NCBI GenBank assembly: GCA_013813675.1
Contig: JACCRH010000129.1
Span: 1 to 9,020 of the forward strand
DNA: 9,020 nucleotides
DNA from: Gemmatimonadales bacterium
GTDB lineage: Bacteria > Gemmatimonadota > Gemmatimonadetes > Gemmatimonadales > GWC2-71-9
Reading direction: 5' to 3'
The position numbers and the translations under genes were made by a program. Below are positions 1-6,572 of this stretch, piece after piece; position 1 is the stretch's first letter, and every line of letters begins with the position of its first letter. Below the pieces are notes generated by a model. It had not been told where the DNA came from. It saw only the letters and a list, made by a program, of their open reading frames with translations, and did not search any database.

Positions 1-719
1 TTGAGATCCGACGCGGTGACCGGCTTCCGGTCGCGGGTGAGCCCGACGATGATCCGGCCGAGCCTGGCCTCGAGGTCGGCGAGGTCGGTGGCGAGCGCCA
101 GGATGGCCATGATCTCGCTCCCCGGCACGATCACGAACCGCTCTTCGCGCACCGGGCCGGCGTTGATGCCGCCCAGGCTGATGACCATGGACCGGAGCGC
201 GCGGTCGTTCATGTCGAGCGTCCGCGGCCAGGTGATCCTCCGGGGGTCGAGTCCTGAGGCATTGCCATGGTGCAGATGGTTGTCGAGCATCGCCGAGAGC
301 AGATTGTGCGCCGACGTGATGGCGTGGAAGTCGCCGGTGAAGTGCAGGTTGATCTCGTCCATGGGGACCACCTGCGCGTAGCCCCCGCCCGCCGCTCCCC
401 CCTTGACCCCGAACACCGGGCCCAGGCTCGGCTCGCGGATGCACACCACCACCTTTTTCCCGAGCCGCCGGAGCGCCTGGCTCACGCCGACCGTGACGGT
501 GCTCTTGCCTTCGCCGGCGGGCGTGGGGTTGATGCCGGTGACCAGCACCAGGCGGCCCTTCGGTTTCCGCTTGGCGATCGCCTCGGCGCTGATCTTGGCC
601 TTGTAGCGGCCGTAGGGCAGGATCTCGTCGGGGCCCAGGCCGACTTCGGCCGCCACCTCGGCGATGGGACGCAGCTTGGCTGCCTGGGCGATGGCGATGT
701 CGGACGGCACGGTCGTCAC
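1..719 (-). CDS. fhs: Formate-tetrahydrofolate ligase, N-terminal 239 codons (3' end outside window)
   Basis: Cytosolic one-carbon enzyme that joins formate to tetrahydrofolate using ATP, giving 10-formyl-THF. The visible 239 codons hold the nucleotide-binding part: the P-loop TPAGEGKST at residues 66-74, REPSLGPVFG at 95-104, the family signature GVKGGAAGGGY at 104-114 (the PROSITE FTHFS pattern) and the NLHFTGDFHAITSAHNLL stretch at 124-141. The family is usually about 555-560 residues, so roughly 40% is visible and the reading frame is still open at base 1. The start is GTG at 719-717, whose last two bases lie in the tatD stop (GTGA overlap), so translation is probably coupled. A GGAG lies 11 bases upstream. 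The protein begins VTTVPSDIAIAQAAKLRPI, where bacterial homologues also begin. It has no ATG start, so it is easily missed by ATG-only gene calls. Identity is near certain; the exact start is slightly less so. Confidence 0.95.
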   Translation of the reverse strand, partial: MTTVPSDIAIAQAAKLRPIAEVAAEVGLGPDEILPYGRYKAKISAEAIAKRKPKGRLVLVTGINPTPAGEGKSTVTVGVSQALRRLGKKVVVCIREPSLGPVFGVKGGAAGGGYAQVVPMDEINLHFTGDFHAITSAHNLLSAMLDNHLHHGNASGLDPRRITWPRTLDMNDRALRSMVISLGGINAGPVREERFVIVPGSEIMAILALATDLADLEARLGRIIVGLTRDRKPVTASDL

Positions 720-1501
720 TGGGCGAGGCTCTCCGATCCGGGCAGGTGAAATCCGAATACACGGGCGGCGTTCTCAGACGTGCGCGCGATGAGCTCGTCG
801 GGGGGGAGGCCACGCACCGACGCGACACGCTCGGCCACCCGGCGGACGAACGCCGGCTCGTTGCGCTTCCCGCGATGCGGCACCGGGGCGAGGTAGGGAC
901 CATCGGTCTCCAGGAGCAGCCGGTCTATCGGCGTGTCGAGGATCGCCTGGTCCAAGCGCCAGTTCCTGAAGGTGACCATCCCGCTGAACGACACATAGTG
1001 GCGGAGGACCAGCCCCGCTCGCAAGAGGTCCGGGCCGCTGCTGAAGGAATGGAGGATGGCGGTGACGCCCGGCTGGCCGCGAAGCACGGCGGCGACGTCC
1101 TGGTCGGCCTCGCGGGCGTGGATGACGGCGGGCTTCCCTGCCTCGCCTGCGATGGCGAGCTGGGCCTCGAATGCCGCGCGCTGCTCGGCCCGAGGCGAAT
1201 GGTCGTAGTGGTAGTCCAGCCCCATCTCCCCGGCAGCGACCACCCGGGGATGCCGGAGCCGCTCGCGCAGCCATGCCGCCGACGCCGGGCTCCAGCTATT
1301 CGCGTCGTGGGGGTGGACACCCGCGGTGGTCGAAAGGCGATCCTCCAGGGCGGCGAGCGCGAGGGCACGCTCGGAGGCCTCGGGGGACTCACCGATCACC
1401 ACGAGGTGCGCGACGCCGGATTCCCAGGCCCGTTGGAGCACCGCCGGGCGGTCGGGGTCATAGGCGGGGTCGGCGAGGTGGCAGTGGGTGTCGACCAGCA
1501 T
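716..1501 (-). CDS. tatD: TatD-family metal-dependent hydrolase / DNase
   Basis: Cytosolic TIM-barrel metallohydrolase of the TatD family (members have 3'-5' exonuclease or D-aminoacyl-tRNA deacylase activity; the substrate here is unknown). Counting from ATG at 1501, the protein is 261 residues, typical for the family. All expected metal ligands are visible: H6 and H8 in VDTHCHL, E92 in GEMGLDYHYD, H128 in VIHARE, H151 in LHSFSSG and D200 in LLETDGPYL. The C-terminal SENAARVFG also matches the family. I chose ATG 1501 because it gives the usual MLVDTHCHL start and has AGG 8 bases upstream. A GTG at 1519 would add six residues but has no Shine-Dalgarno sequence. It follows secF after 159 bases, the largest gap in the window, so it may have its own promoter, though none is obvious. 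It overlaps fhs by 4 bases. Despite the name, TatD is not a component of Tat export. Confidence 0.93.
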   Translation of the reverse strand: MLVDTHCHLADPAYDPDRPAVLQRAWESGVAHLVVIGESPEASERALALAALEDRLSTTAGVHPHDANSWSPASAAWLRERLRHPRVVAAGEMGLDYHYDHSPRAEQRAAFEAQLAIAGEAGKPAVIHAREADQDVAAVLRGQPGVTAILHSFSSGPDLLRAGLVLRHYVSFSGMVTFRNWRLDQAILDTPIDRLLLETDGPYLAPVPHRGKRNEPAFVRRVAERVASVRGLPPDELIARTSENAARVFGFHLPGSESLAQ

Positions 1502-1543
1502 CGCGAGTGCCTGGTCCACAGGAGGTCGCGCGAGCCCCTTACC

Positions 1544-1623
1544 TCATCCCGAGCGAAGCGAGGAACCTACGCCGCGAGCTGACGATTCTTGCGGAGCAGG
1601 TCCCTCGCATACGCTCGGGATGA
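1544..1623. repeat. 80-base imperfect palindrome (REP/MITE-like) between secF and tatD
   Basis: The left arm (1544-1568) begins TCATCCCGAGCG. The right arm (1598-1623) ends with its exact complement, CGCTCGGGATGA. The arms match over 12 bases, then after a small mismatch over GCGAGG, then ACCT: 22 of 25 positions plus one bulged base. Inside, CCGCGAG (1572-1578) can pair with CTTGCGG (1588-1594) around a 9-base loop, so almost the whole element folds on itself; one inner pair is G-U on the plus strand and C-A on the minus strand. The arm sequence resembles the TCATCCCGAGCGAAGCGAGG-type dispersed repeats that recur in intergenic DNA of many environmental bacteria. That family link is from memory, not from a search. 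There is no T-run after the stem, so it is not a classical intrinsic terminator, but it could weaken read-through or stabilise the upstream mRNA. Confidence 0.8.
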
Positions 1624-1660
1624 AGTACTGGCTTCACCGCCCTGCCTCGCGCGGGGGCGC

Positions 1661-2638
1661 TCACCCGACTGGCTGGGGCTTCCGGCTCCCGGACGGCGCC
1701 GCAGGCTTGGCACCGAGATGGCCGCGCGCGTCGGGCCCGGGCCAGCGCTTCTCGATGGCGAGCAGGACCGGCGCGGCGATGTAGATCGAGGAAAAGGTGC
1801 CGACGACCACGCCGAACAGCATCAGCAGCGCGAAGGGACGCACCACGTCGCCGCCCAGCACGCTCAGCGCAACCAGGCTGCCGAGTGCCGTGGTTCCGGT
1901 GAAGAACGTCCGTGGCAGGGTCTCGTTGATCGAGCGGTTCAGGATGGCGTCGAAGCCCTCGCGCTTCCGGCGATGGAGATTTTCCCGGATGCGGTCGAAG
2001 ATGACGATAGTGTCGTTGAGCGAGTAGCCGACGATGGTGAGCAGTCCCGCGACCACGAACAGACTCACCTCCAGCCGGGCGATCCCGATGAAGGCGATGG
2101 CCGCCACGATATCGTGGATGGTCGCCACCACCGCGGCGATGCCGAAGCGCCACTCGAAGCGGAACGCGAGGTAAGCCAGGACGGCGAGGAAGGACATCAG
2201 AATCGCGAGCACTGCCTGCTGCCTCAGCTCACCGCCCACTTTGGGGCCCACCGCCTCGGTGCGGATGATCCGATAGGTGCCAGCGCCCAGGGTGGCGTCG
2301 AGCGCCTGGGACACGGCCTCGGCCGTCGCCTGGGTGTCGTTGGCATCCGAGCCCTCCCGCGCGGCGCGGGCTCGCACCACCAGCTCCCGGTCGGAGCCGA
2401 AGGTCTGGATCTCGGCGCCGTCGATGCCCCGGGACTGCAAGGCGTCGCGCAGGCGGCCGGCGTCGGCCGGCTTCTCGGTCTCCACCTGGATCAGGGTGCC
2501 GCCGGTGAACTCGACGCTGTAGTTGACGCCCCGGAGCAGCAGGGCGAGGAACCCGATCGCGATGAACCCCGCGGTGATGGCGTAGGCCCGTTTGCGCTGG
2601 CCGATGAAGTCGTAGTTGGCGTTGGCGAAGAGTCTCAT
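1661..2638 (-). CDS. secF: Protein translocase subunit SecF
   Basis: Inner-membrane partner of SecD; together they use the proton gradient to help complete protein export through SecYEG. The protein is 325 residues, normal for an unfused SecF. TM1 is about residues 19-36, followed by VNYSVEFTGGT (38-48), the family's start of the small P4 periplasmic domain (about 37-137). TM2-TM6 lie at roughly 141-158, 163-186, 190-208, 246-263 and 268-295. The hallmark VGYSLNDTIVIFDRIREN (203-220) carries the conserved Asp and Arg residues, and SINETLPRTFFTG (236-248) is also typical. The C-terminal tail (about 300-325) is Pro/Ala/Lys-rich and likely cytosolic. The ATG at 2638 lies 4 bases after the secD stop without a clear Shine-Dalgarno sequence, so translation is probably coupled to secD. 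Confidence 0.97.
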   Translation of the reverse strand: MRLFANANYDFIGQRKRAYAITAGFIAIGFLALLLRGVNYSVEFTGGTLIQVETEKPADAGRLRDALQSRGIDGAEIQTFGSDRELVVRARAAREGSDANDTQATAEAVSQALDATLGAGTYRIIRTEAVGPKVGGELRQQAVLAILMSFLAVLAYLAFRFEWRFGIAAVVATIHDIVAAIAFIGIARLEVSLFVVAGLLTIVGYSLNDTIVIFDRIRENLHRRKREGFDAILNRSINETLPRTFFTGTTALGSLVALSVLGGDVVRPFALLMLFGVVVGTFSSIYIAAPVLLAIEKRWPGPDARGHLGAKPAAPSGSRKPQPVG

Positions 2639-2642
2639 GGGA

Positions 2643-4397
2643 TCAGATGCTCAGTGTGGCCATGGTGGGCTTCCGGTCCAGCCAGATCAGGAACAGCGTC
2701 CGGGTGACGAAGATCGCGGTGATCATCGAGGCCGCGATGCCCAGGATGAGGGTGACGGCGAAGCCCTTCACCGGCCCGGTGCCGAATTGAAAGAGGAAGA
2801 GTCCGGTAAGCACCGTGGTCACGTTGGAGTCGATGATCGCGCTCATCGCGTGCTTGAACCCCTCGTCCACCGCCAGCCGGACCGTCTTTCCCGCCGCCAG
2901 CTCCTCCCGTATTCGCTCGAAGATGAGCACGTTGGCGTCCACCGCGATGCCGATCGAGAGCACCAGGCCCGCGAGCCCCGGGAGGGTGAGCGTGGCATCG
3001 AGCATGGAGAGCCCGCCGAGCGTAAAGAGCAGGTACAGCGTCAAGGCCGCCACCGCGAGGACACCAGCCAGGCGATAGTAGAGCACCATCACCACCACGA
3101 CGAACAGAGTGCCGATGAATCCGGAGATGACGCCAGAACGGATCGCGTCCTGTCCCAGACTGGGCCCGATCTGCCGCTCCTCGACGATCTTGAGCGGGAT
3201 CGGCAGGGCGCCGGCCTTGAGGGTGAGAGCGAGGTCCTGTGCCTCCTGCAGCGTCCGGCCCGACAGGGTGATCTGGCCGTTGCGGCTGATCCGACTCTGG
3301 ATCACCGGCGGGCGGCCCTGCACCCGGCCGTCGAGCAGGATGGCCATGTAGTCGCCCACATGGCGGCCGGTCTCGTCGCCGAACTTGCGGCCACCCGCGC
3401 GGTCGAGCTGGAAGGTGACGATCGGCCCGTTGGTGAGCGGATCGATCTGGGCCTGGGCGTCCTCCAGGTTGCTGCCGGTGATGATCGGCCGGTCGTCGAG
3501 GGCGTAGAGGAATCGGTAGGACTCGACCCCAACGCTGGTGGGCTGGGCCGACCAACGAAGCGTGACCCCGCGGGGAAGGAGGCGCCTCACCGGGGGAAGG
3601 TTCAACAGGCTGTCCACCCGGGGAAACGCGGTCTCCGGCACCATGTACTCGCCGGGCGCGGCGCCGCCCGCGGCGCCGGAGACCTGAATGAGGCTGGCGA
3701 GCACGCCGCTGCCCGCACCCGCGGTGTCGGTCGCCGCGGTGTCGGTCGCCGCGGTGTCCTTGCCCGCGGTGTCCTTCGCCGCGCCGGCCCGGGCTCCGCT
3801 GTCGCCGGCTGCCGCGCCCTTCGCCGGAGCCGGCTTGGCCCCGCTGTCGGCCGCCGCCTTGTTCGCGGTGTCACCACCCAGCAACTGCTCGACCGCCGAG
3901 GGACGGGCGGCGGGCTTGTCGCCACGGATCCCGAGTCCCCGGAGGGCCCGGTCCATCGCGGGGATCGCCTTGTCGAGCGCGTTGGTCTCGTCGGTGATGC
4001 GGAACTCGAGAAAGGCGCTGCGTTGGACGATGGACTTGGCGCGGGCAGGATCGTCGATGCCCGGCAGCTCCACCACGATCCGCTCGTCACCCACCTTCTG
4101 AATCACCGGCTCGGAGACGCCGAACTCGTCGATCCGCTTGCGCAGCACGGTGAGCGCCAGATCGAGGTCGCGGCGGGGGTCGGCGGACACCTGCTTCGAC
4201 TGGTCGAGCTCCAGCGCCAGATGCATCCCGCCTTGGAGGTCGAGGCCGAGCTTCAGCGGCACCCGCTTCTCGGTCCGGTCGGTGATCACCCCGGTTTCGA
4301 GATCGCGCTCCCGCAGGGTGATGTTGCGGGGCACGAGGTAGAAGACGCTGAGGGCAACGAGTGCCAGGATCACGAGCAGGCGGTTGCGAATAGACAT
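2643..4397 (-). CDS. secD: Protein translocase subunit SecD
   Basis: Inner-membrane subunit of the SecDF motor that pulls translocating proteins across the membrane using proton flow. The protein is 584 residues, within the range of unfused SecD. TM1 is residues 7-22. The large periplasmic P1 domain follows, with GLDLQGGMHL (51-60), VIQKVGDERIVVELPGI (98-114) and, at its membrane-proximal end, LPIPLKIVEERQIGPSLG (398-415). TM2-TM6 lie at about 420-441, 444-463, 470-492, 518-538 and 545-572. The signature GIAVDANVLIFERIREEL (483-500) includes the conserved Asp used in proton movement. An Ala/Gly/Asp/Thr-rich insert, about residues 158-250, interrupts P1 and contains a four-fold pentapeptide repeat. 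The ATG at 4397 follows the ribF stop by 14 bases with no strong Shine-Dalgarno sequence. No yajC precedes it here, although yajC often accompanies secDF. Confidence 0.97.
   Translation of the reverse strand: MSIRNRLLVILALVALSVFYLVPRNITLRERDLETGVITDRTEKRVPLKLGLDLQGGMHLALELDQSKQVSADPRRDLDLALTVLRKRIDEFGVSEPVIQKVGDERIVVELPGIDDPARAKSIVQRSAFLEFRITDETNALDKAIPAMDRALRGLGIRGDKPAARPSAVEQLLGGDTANKAAADSGAKPAPAKGAAAGDSGARAGAAKDTAGKDTAATDTAATDTAGAGSGVLASLIQVSGAAGGAAPGEYMVPETAFPRVDSLLNLPPVRRLLPRGVTLRWSAQPTSVGVESYRFLYALDDRPIITGSNLEDAQAQIDPLTNGPIVTFQLDRAGGRKFGDETGRHVGDYMAILLDGRVQGRPPVIQSRISRNGQITLSGRTLQEAQDLALTLKAGALPIPLKIVEERQIGPSLGQDAIRSGVISGFIGTLFVVVVMVLYYRLAGVLAVAALTLYLLFTLGGLSMLDATLTLPGLAGLVLSIGIAVDANVLIFERIREELAAGKTVRLAVDEGFKHAMSAIIDSNVTTVLTGLFLFQFGTGPVKGFAVTLILGIAASMITAIFVTRTLFLIWLDRKPTMATLSI
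3721..3780 (-). repeat. Four tandem 15-base repeats within secD
   Basis: Four consecutive 15-base units on the plus strand: two identical copies of GCGGTGTCGGTCGCC (3721-3735, 3736-3750), then GCGGTGTCCTTGCCC (3751-3765) and GCGGTGTCCTTCGCC (3766-3780). The unit length is a multiple of three, so they read in frame as four pentapeptides in SecD residues 207-226: AKDTA, GKDTA, ATDTA, ATDTA. Copy-number change by slippage would lengthen or shorten the linker without a frameshift. Confidence 0.9.
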
Positions 4398-4411
4398 TCG
4401 TCGGTCGACGC

Positions 4412-5359
4412 TCAGGCGTGGGTCGCACGGTTGAGATCGGTCCGGGCGCCGGCGAGCACCGACTGGGCGCGGATCCGATCACGGTTCAATTGGTCCTGCA
4501 ACTGCTCCACCGAGGCGAAACGCTCCACGTCGCGGAGCCGTTCCACCCATTCGATCCTCACCCACTCTCCGTAGAGGTCGTCGTCGAACTCGAAGAGGTG
4601 GGCTTCGAGCGTACGGCGCCCGTCGGCGAAAGTCGGCTTGGGGCCCTGGTTCATCATTCCGCCGGCCCGGCCCCCGCGCCACTCCACTCGAACGGCGTAG
4701 ACGCCATCGGGCGGCAGCAGCTTCTGCGGGGGCACCTCGGCGAGGTTGATCGTCGGTATGCCGATCAACCGGCCCCGCCGCTCACCGCGCCCGACCACAC
4801 CGCTCACGGTGTACGGGCGTCCCAGCATCCGGGCGGCGCTGGCCAGGTCTCCGCCTCCCACCGCCCGGCGCACCCGCGAGCTCGACACGTGCTGATCGCC
4901 GAAGTCCACCGGAGGCACCACGTCGACATCAAATCCCAGGGTGGCGCCCAGGTGACGCAGCGTGTCCACGTCGCCGCTCCGGCCGCGGCCGAATCCGTGG
5001 TCGTGCCCGATCACCAGCTCGCGCATACCGCACCGCTGCAGCAGCACCCCGCGCACGAACTCCTCCGGTGTCATCGCGGCAACCTGGCGGTCGAACCGCA
5101 GGAAGTACGCGACGTCGAGCTCGGTCTGCGCCAGAATCTCCCGCCGCTCCGCCCCGGTGGTGAGCAGCGGCGGCGCCGCCTGGGGATTCACCACTTCGAG
5201 CGGATGGGGCTCGAACGTGACCAACACGCTGGCCCGTCCCGCCGCCTCGGCGCGCCTGGCGATCTCGCGCAGCACCGCCTGATGCCCCAAGTGCACCCCG
5301 TCGAACGAGCCCACGGTGACTACGGTGCCGTCCGGCGAGCGGGGGAGCTGCTCGATCAC
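4412..5359 (-). CDS. ribF: Bifunctional riboflavin kinase / FMN adenylyltransferase (FAD synthase)
   Basis: Cytosolic enzyme that phosphorylates riboflavin to FMN and adenylates FMN to FAD. The protein is 315 residues, the usual size for the two-domain bacterial enzyme. The N-terminal nucleotidyltransferase domain (about 1-180) shows GSFDGVHLGHQ (17-27), TFEPHP (49-54), GHDHGFGRGRSGD (118-130) and SSSRVR (159-164). The C-terminal riboflavin kinase domain (about 182-305) shows GRLIGIPTINL (196-206), PPDGVYAVRV (216-225), MNQGPKPTF (236-244) and LEAHLFEFDDDLYGE (251-265), with the likely catalytic Glu in LEAH. The kinase motif usually reads PTAN; here it is PTIN, keeping the Thr and Asn that bind metal and nucleotide. 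The start is GTG at 5359, overlapping the truB stop as GTGA. Starting there places the GSFDGVHLGH motif at the normal distance from the N-terminus. No FMN riboswitch is visible; it sits mid-operon. Confidence 0.96.
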   Translation of the reverse strand: MIEQLPRSPDGTVVTVGSFDGVHLGHQAVLREIARRAEAAGRASVLVTFEPHPLEVVNPQAAPPLLTTGAERREILAQTELDVAYFLRFDRQVAAMTPEEFVRGVLLQRCGMRELVIGHDHGFGRGRSGDVDTLRHLGATLGFDVDVVPPVDFGDQHVSSSRVRRAVGGGDLASAARMLGRPYTVSGVVGRGERRGRLIGIPTINLAEVPPQKLLPPDGVYAVRVEWRGGRAGGMMNQGPKPTFADGRRTLEAHLFEFDDDLYGEWVRIEWVERLRDVERFASVEQLQDQLNRDRIRAQSVLAGARTDLNRATHA

Positions 5360-6213
5360 GCGTCACCCAGGACGACGGTGGGCTTGAGCCAGCCATCCTC
5401 GGCCCGCGCCACGGCCACCAGCTCGGAGCCTTGGAGCAGCGCCACCACGCCGCCGCTCCGCCCCGCCGCCTCGCCGTCGGCCACCGCGCGTCCATGCAGC
5501 ACCGCCGCCCTGGCCTCCGGGTCCAGCTCGACCGCCGGCAAGTGCCGCAGCACCTGGAGCACCGGAAGCAAGCTGTCCCGAGTCACCCGGTCGAGCGTGA
5601 CGGCATCCTCCACCCGGAGCCCCCCGATCGCCTCGCGGCGCAGCGCGGTGAGGTGGCCGCCCACGCCGAGCCGGGTTCCGAGATCCCGGGCAATCGACCG
5701 GAGATAGGTGCCGGCGCTCACCGTGGCTCGGAAGGTCAGGGCCGGCGAGACCCAGCCGACCGGTTCTATACGGTGGACGGTCACCGAGGCTTCCGGCGGC
5801 TCCACCGCCAGGCCCCGGCGGGCGAGACGGTGGCTCCGCTCTCCACCGATGTGCTTGGCGGAGTACGCGGGGGCGCGCTGCCGCTGCTCTCCGGCAAATG
5901 ACGCCAGCGCGGCAAAGACCTGCTCCTCGCTCAACCCATCCACCGCCGACTCCTCGACCAGCGCGCCGGTGAGGTCGTCGGTATCGGTCCGGGCACCCAA
6001 CCGGGCGGTTGCCAGGTACGTCTTGGGCTGGGGCCCCACGAACCGCGCCAGCCGGGTGGCCCGTCCCACCAGTACGACCAGCAGGCCGGTGGCGAACGGG
6101 TCCAGCGTTCCGGTGTGACCCGCCGACCGGGTGCCGAGCGCCCGGCGAACCCGCTGGACCGCGTCATGCGAGGTGATGCCCGCGGGCTTGTCGACCAGCA
6201 GCGCCCCGATCAG
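5356..6213 (-). CDS. truB: tRNA pseudouridine(55) synthase TruB, apparent CTG start
   Basis: Converts U55 of the tRNA T-arm to pseudouridine. From the proposed CTG at 6213 the protein is 285 residues, normal for TruB. It begins (M)IGALLVDKPAGITSHD, matching the family N-terminus. The catalytic motif AGHTGTLDPFATGLL (31-45) holds the nucleophile Asp38. Further matches are KTYLATARLGARTDTDD, the APAYSAKHIGG region and AGTYLRSIARDLGTRLG, followed by a PUA-like C-terminal segment. The first ATG/GTG/TTG in frame is GTG 6069, which lies after the catalytic Asp and would give a dead fragment. Upstream, the frame stays open into rbfA without an ATG, GTG or TTG at least as far as about 6290. CTG 6213 overlaps the rbfA stop (CTGA) and has GGAGG seven bases upstream. 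A sequencing error changing ATG to CTG is the main alternative. Confidence 0.93.
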   Translation of the reverse strand: MIGALLVDKPAGITSHDAVQRVRRALGTRSAGHTGTLDPFATGLLVVLVGRATRLARFVGPQPKTYLATARLGARTDTDDLTGALVEESAVDGLSEEQVFAALASFAGEQRQRAPAYSAKHIGGERSHRLARRGLAVEPPEASVTVHRIEPVGWVSPALTFRATVSAGTYLRSIARDLGTRLGVGGHLTALRREAIGGLRVEDAVTLDRVTRDSLLPVLQVLRHLPAVELDPEARAAVLHGRAVADGEAAGRSGGVVALLQGSELVAVARAEDGWLKPTVVLGDA

Positions 6214-6572
6214 CCCGGCTCCTCCCGCCGGATCGACTGGAGCAGCTCCTCGATCCGCGCCGCGTGCGCGACCCCTTGGTCGAGCTCGAAGTGCAGCTCG
6301 GGGACTGTCCGGGTGGTGAGCGAGCGGGCGACGCGGGAGCGAAAGAAGCCGGCGGCGCTCTGCAGTCCTTCCATCGCCTTGGCCCTCTCCGCCTCGCCAC
6401 CGGGGACGTTCACCATTACCCGGGCATGGGAGAGCTCGTTGGTGACGAGGACGGCGGTGACGGTGACGAACCCGACGCGGGGATCGCGCACCTCGCGAGC
6501 GAGCGCGTCGGCGATGACTTGCCGGATGGTGCCGGCGACCTGCTCCGGCCGGCGGGAAGGCTGTCGCTTCAT
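6210..6572 (-). CDS. rbfA: Ribosome-binding factor A
   Basis: Small KH-fold protein that binds the 30S subunit and helps mature the 5' end of 16S rRNA. The protein is 120 residues, normal for the family. It starts MKRQPSRRPEQVAGTIRQVIADAL, and the conserved core is REVRDPRVGFVTVT (26-39), then SHARVMVNV, then a helix with FFRSRVARSL leading to the RTVPELHFELD strand and a final IEELLQSI helix. ATG 6572 overlaps the stop of the preceding DUF503 gene as ATGA. No clear Shine-Dalgarno sequence precedes it, so it is likely translated by coupling. Its own end contains the truB ribosome binding site. The infB-DUF503-rbfA-truB context supports the assignment strongly. Confidence 0.96.
   Translation of the reverse strand: MKRQPSRRPEQVAGTIRQVIADALAREVRDPRVGFVTVTAVLVTNELSHARVMVNVPGGEAERAKAMEGLQSAAGFFRSRVARSLTTRTVPELHFELDQGVAHAARIEELLQSIRREEPG
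6221..6225 (-). promoter_or_regulatory. Shine-Dalgarno sequence of truB
   Basis: GGAGG within GGGAGGAG near the end of rbfA, seven bases before the CTG at 6213-6211. The spacing is close to ideal and this is the best ribosome binding site I found at any junction in the window. It is what decides the otherwise unusual CTG start for truB. Confidence 0.75.

Noticed and set aside
1..749. Plus-strand open frames at the left edge
   Set aside because: They lie antisense to the clear formate-tetrahydrofolate ligase reading frame and show no domain of their own.
716..1519. tatD starting at GTG 1519
   Set aside because: Possible, but no Shine-Dalgarno sequence precedes it, and ATG 1501 gives the standard MLVDTHCHL N-terminus with AGG 8 bases upstream.
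1544..1623. Intrinsic (Rho-independent) terminator after secF
   Set aside because: The stem is long and GC-rich, but there is no T-run following it on the minus strand and the loop is structured; better described as a palindromic repeat.
1488..1784. Plus-strand open frames crossing the gap, containing HPERSEEP and PSEARNL peptides
   Set aside because: These peptides are translations of the palindromic repeat arm and not a protein family; the frames also run into secF and tatD antisense.
2616..4574. Plus-strand open frame of 652 codons opposite secD and the end of ribF
   Set aside because: Same codon-aligned antisense effect; composition is His/Arg/Gly/Glu-rich with no domain, and it lies over clear secD motifs.
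5356..6069. truB starting at GTG 6069
   Set aside because: This start would remove the N-terminal domain including the catalytic Asp38 in GHTGTLDPFATGLL, all of which is intact upstream in the same frame.
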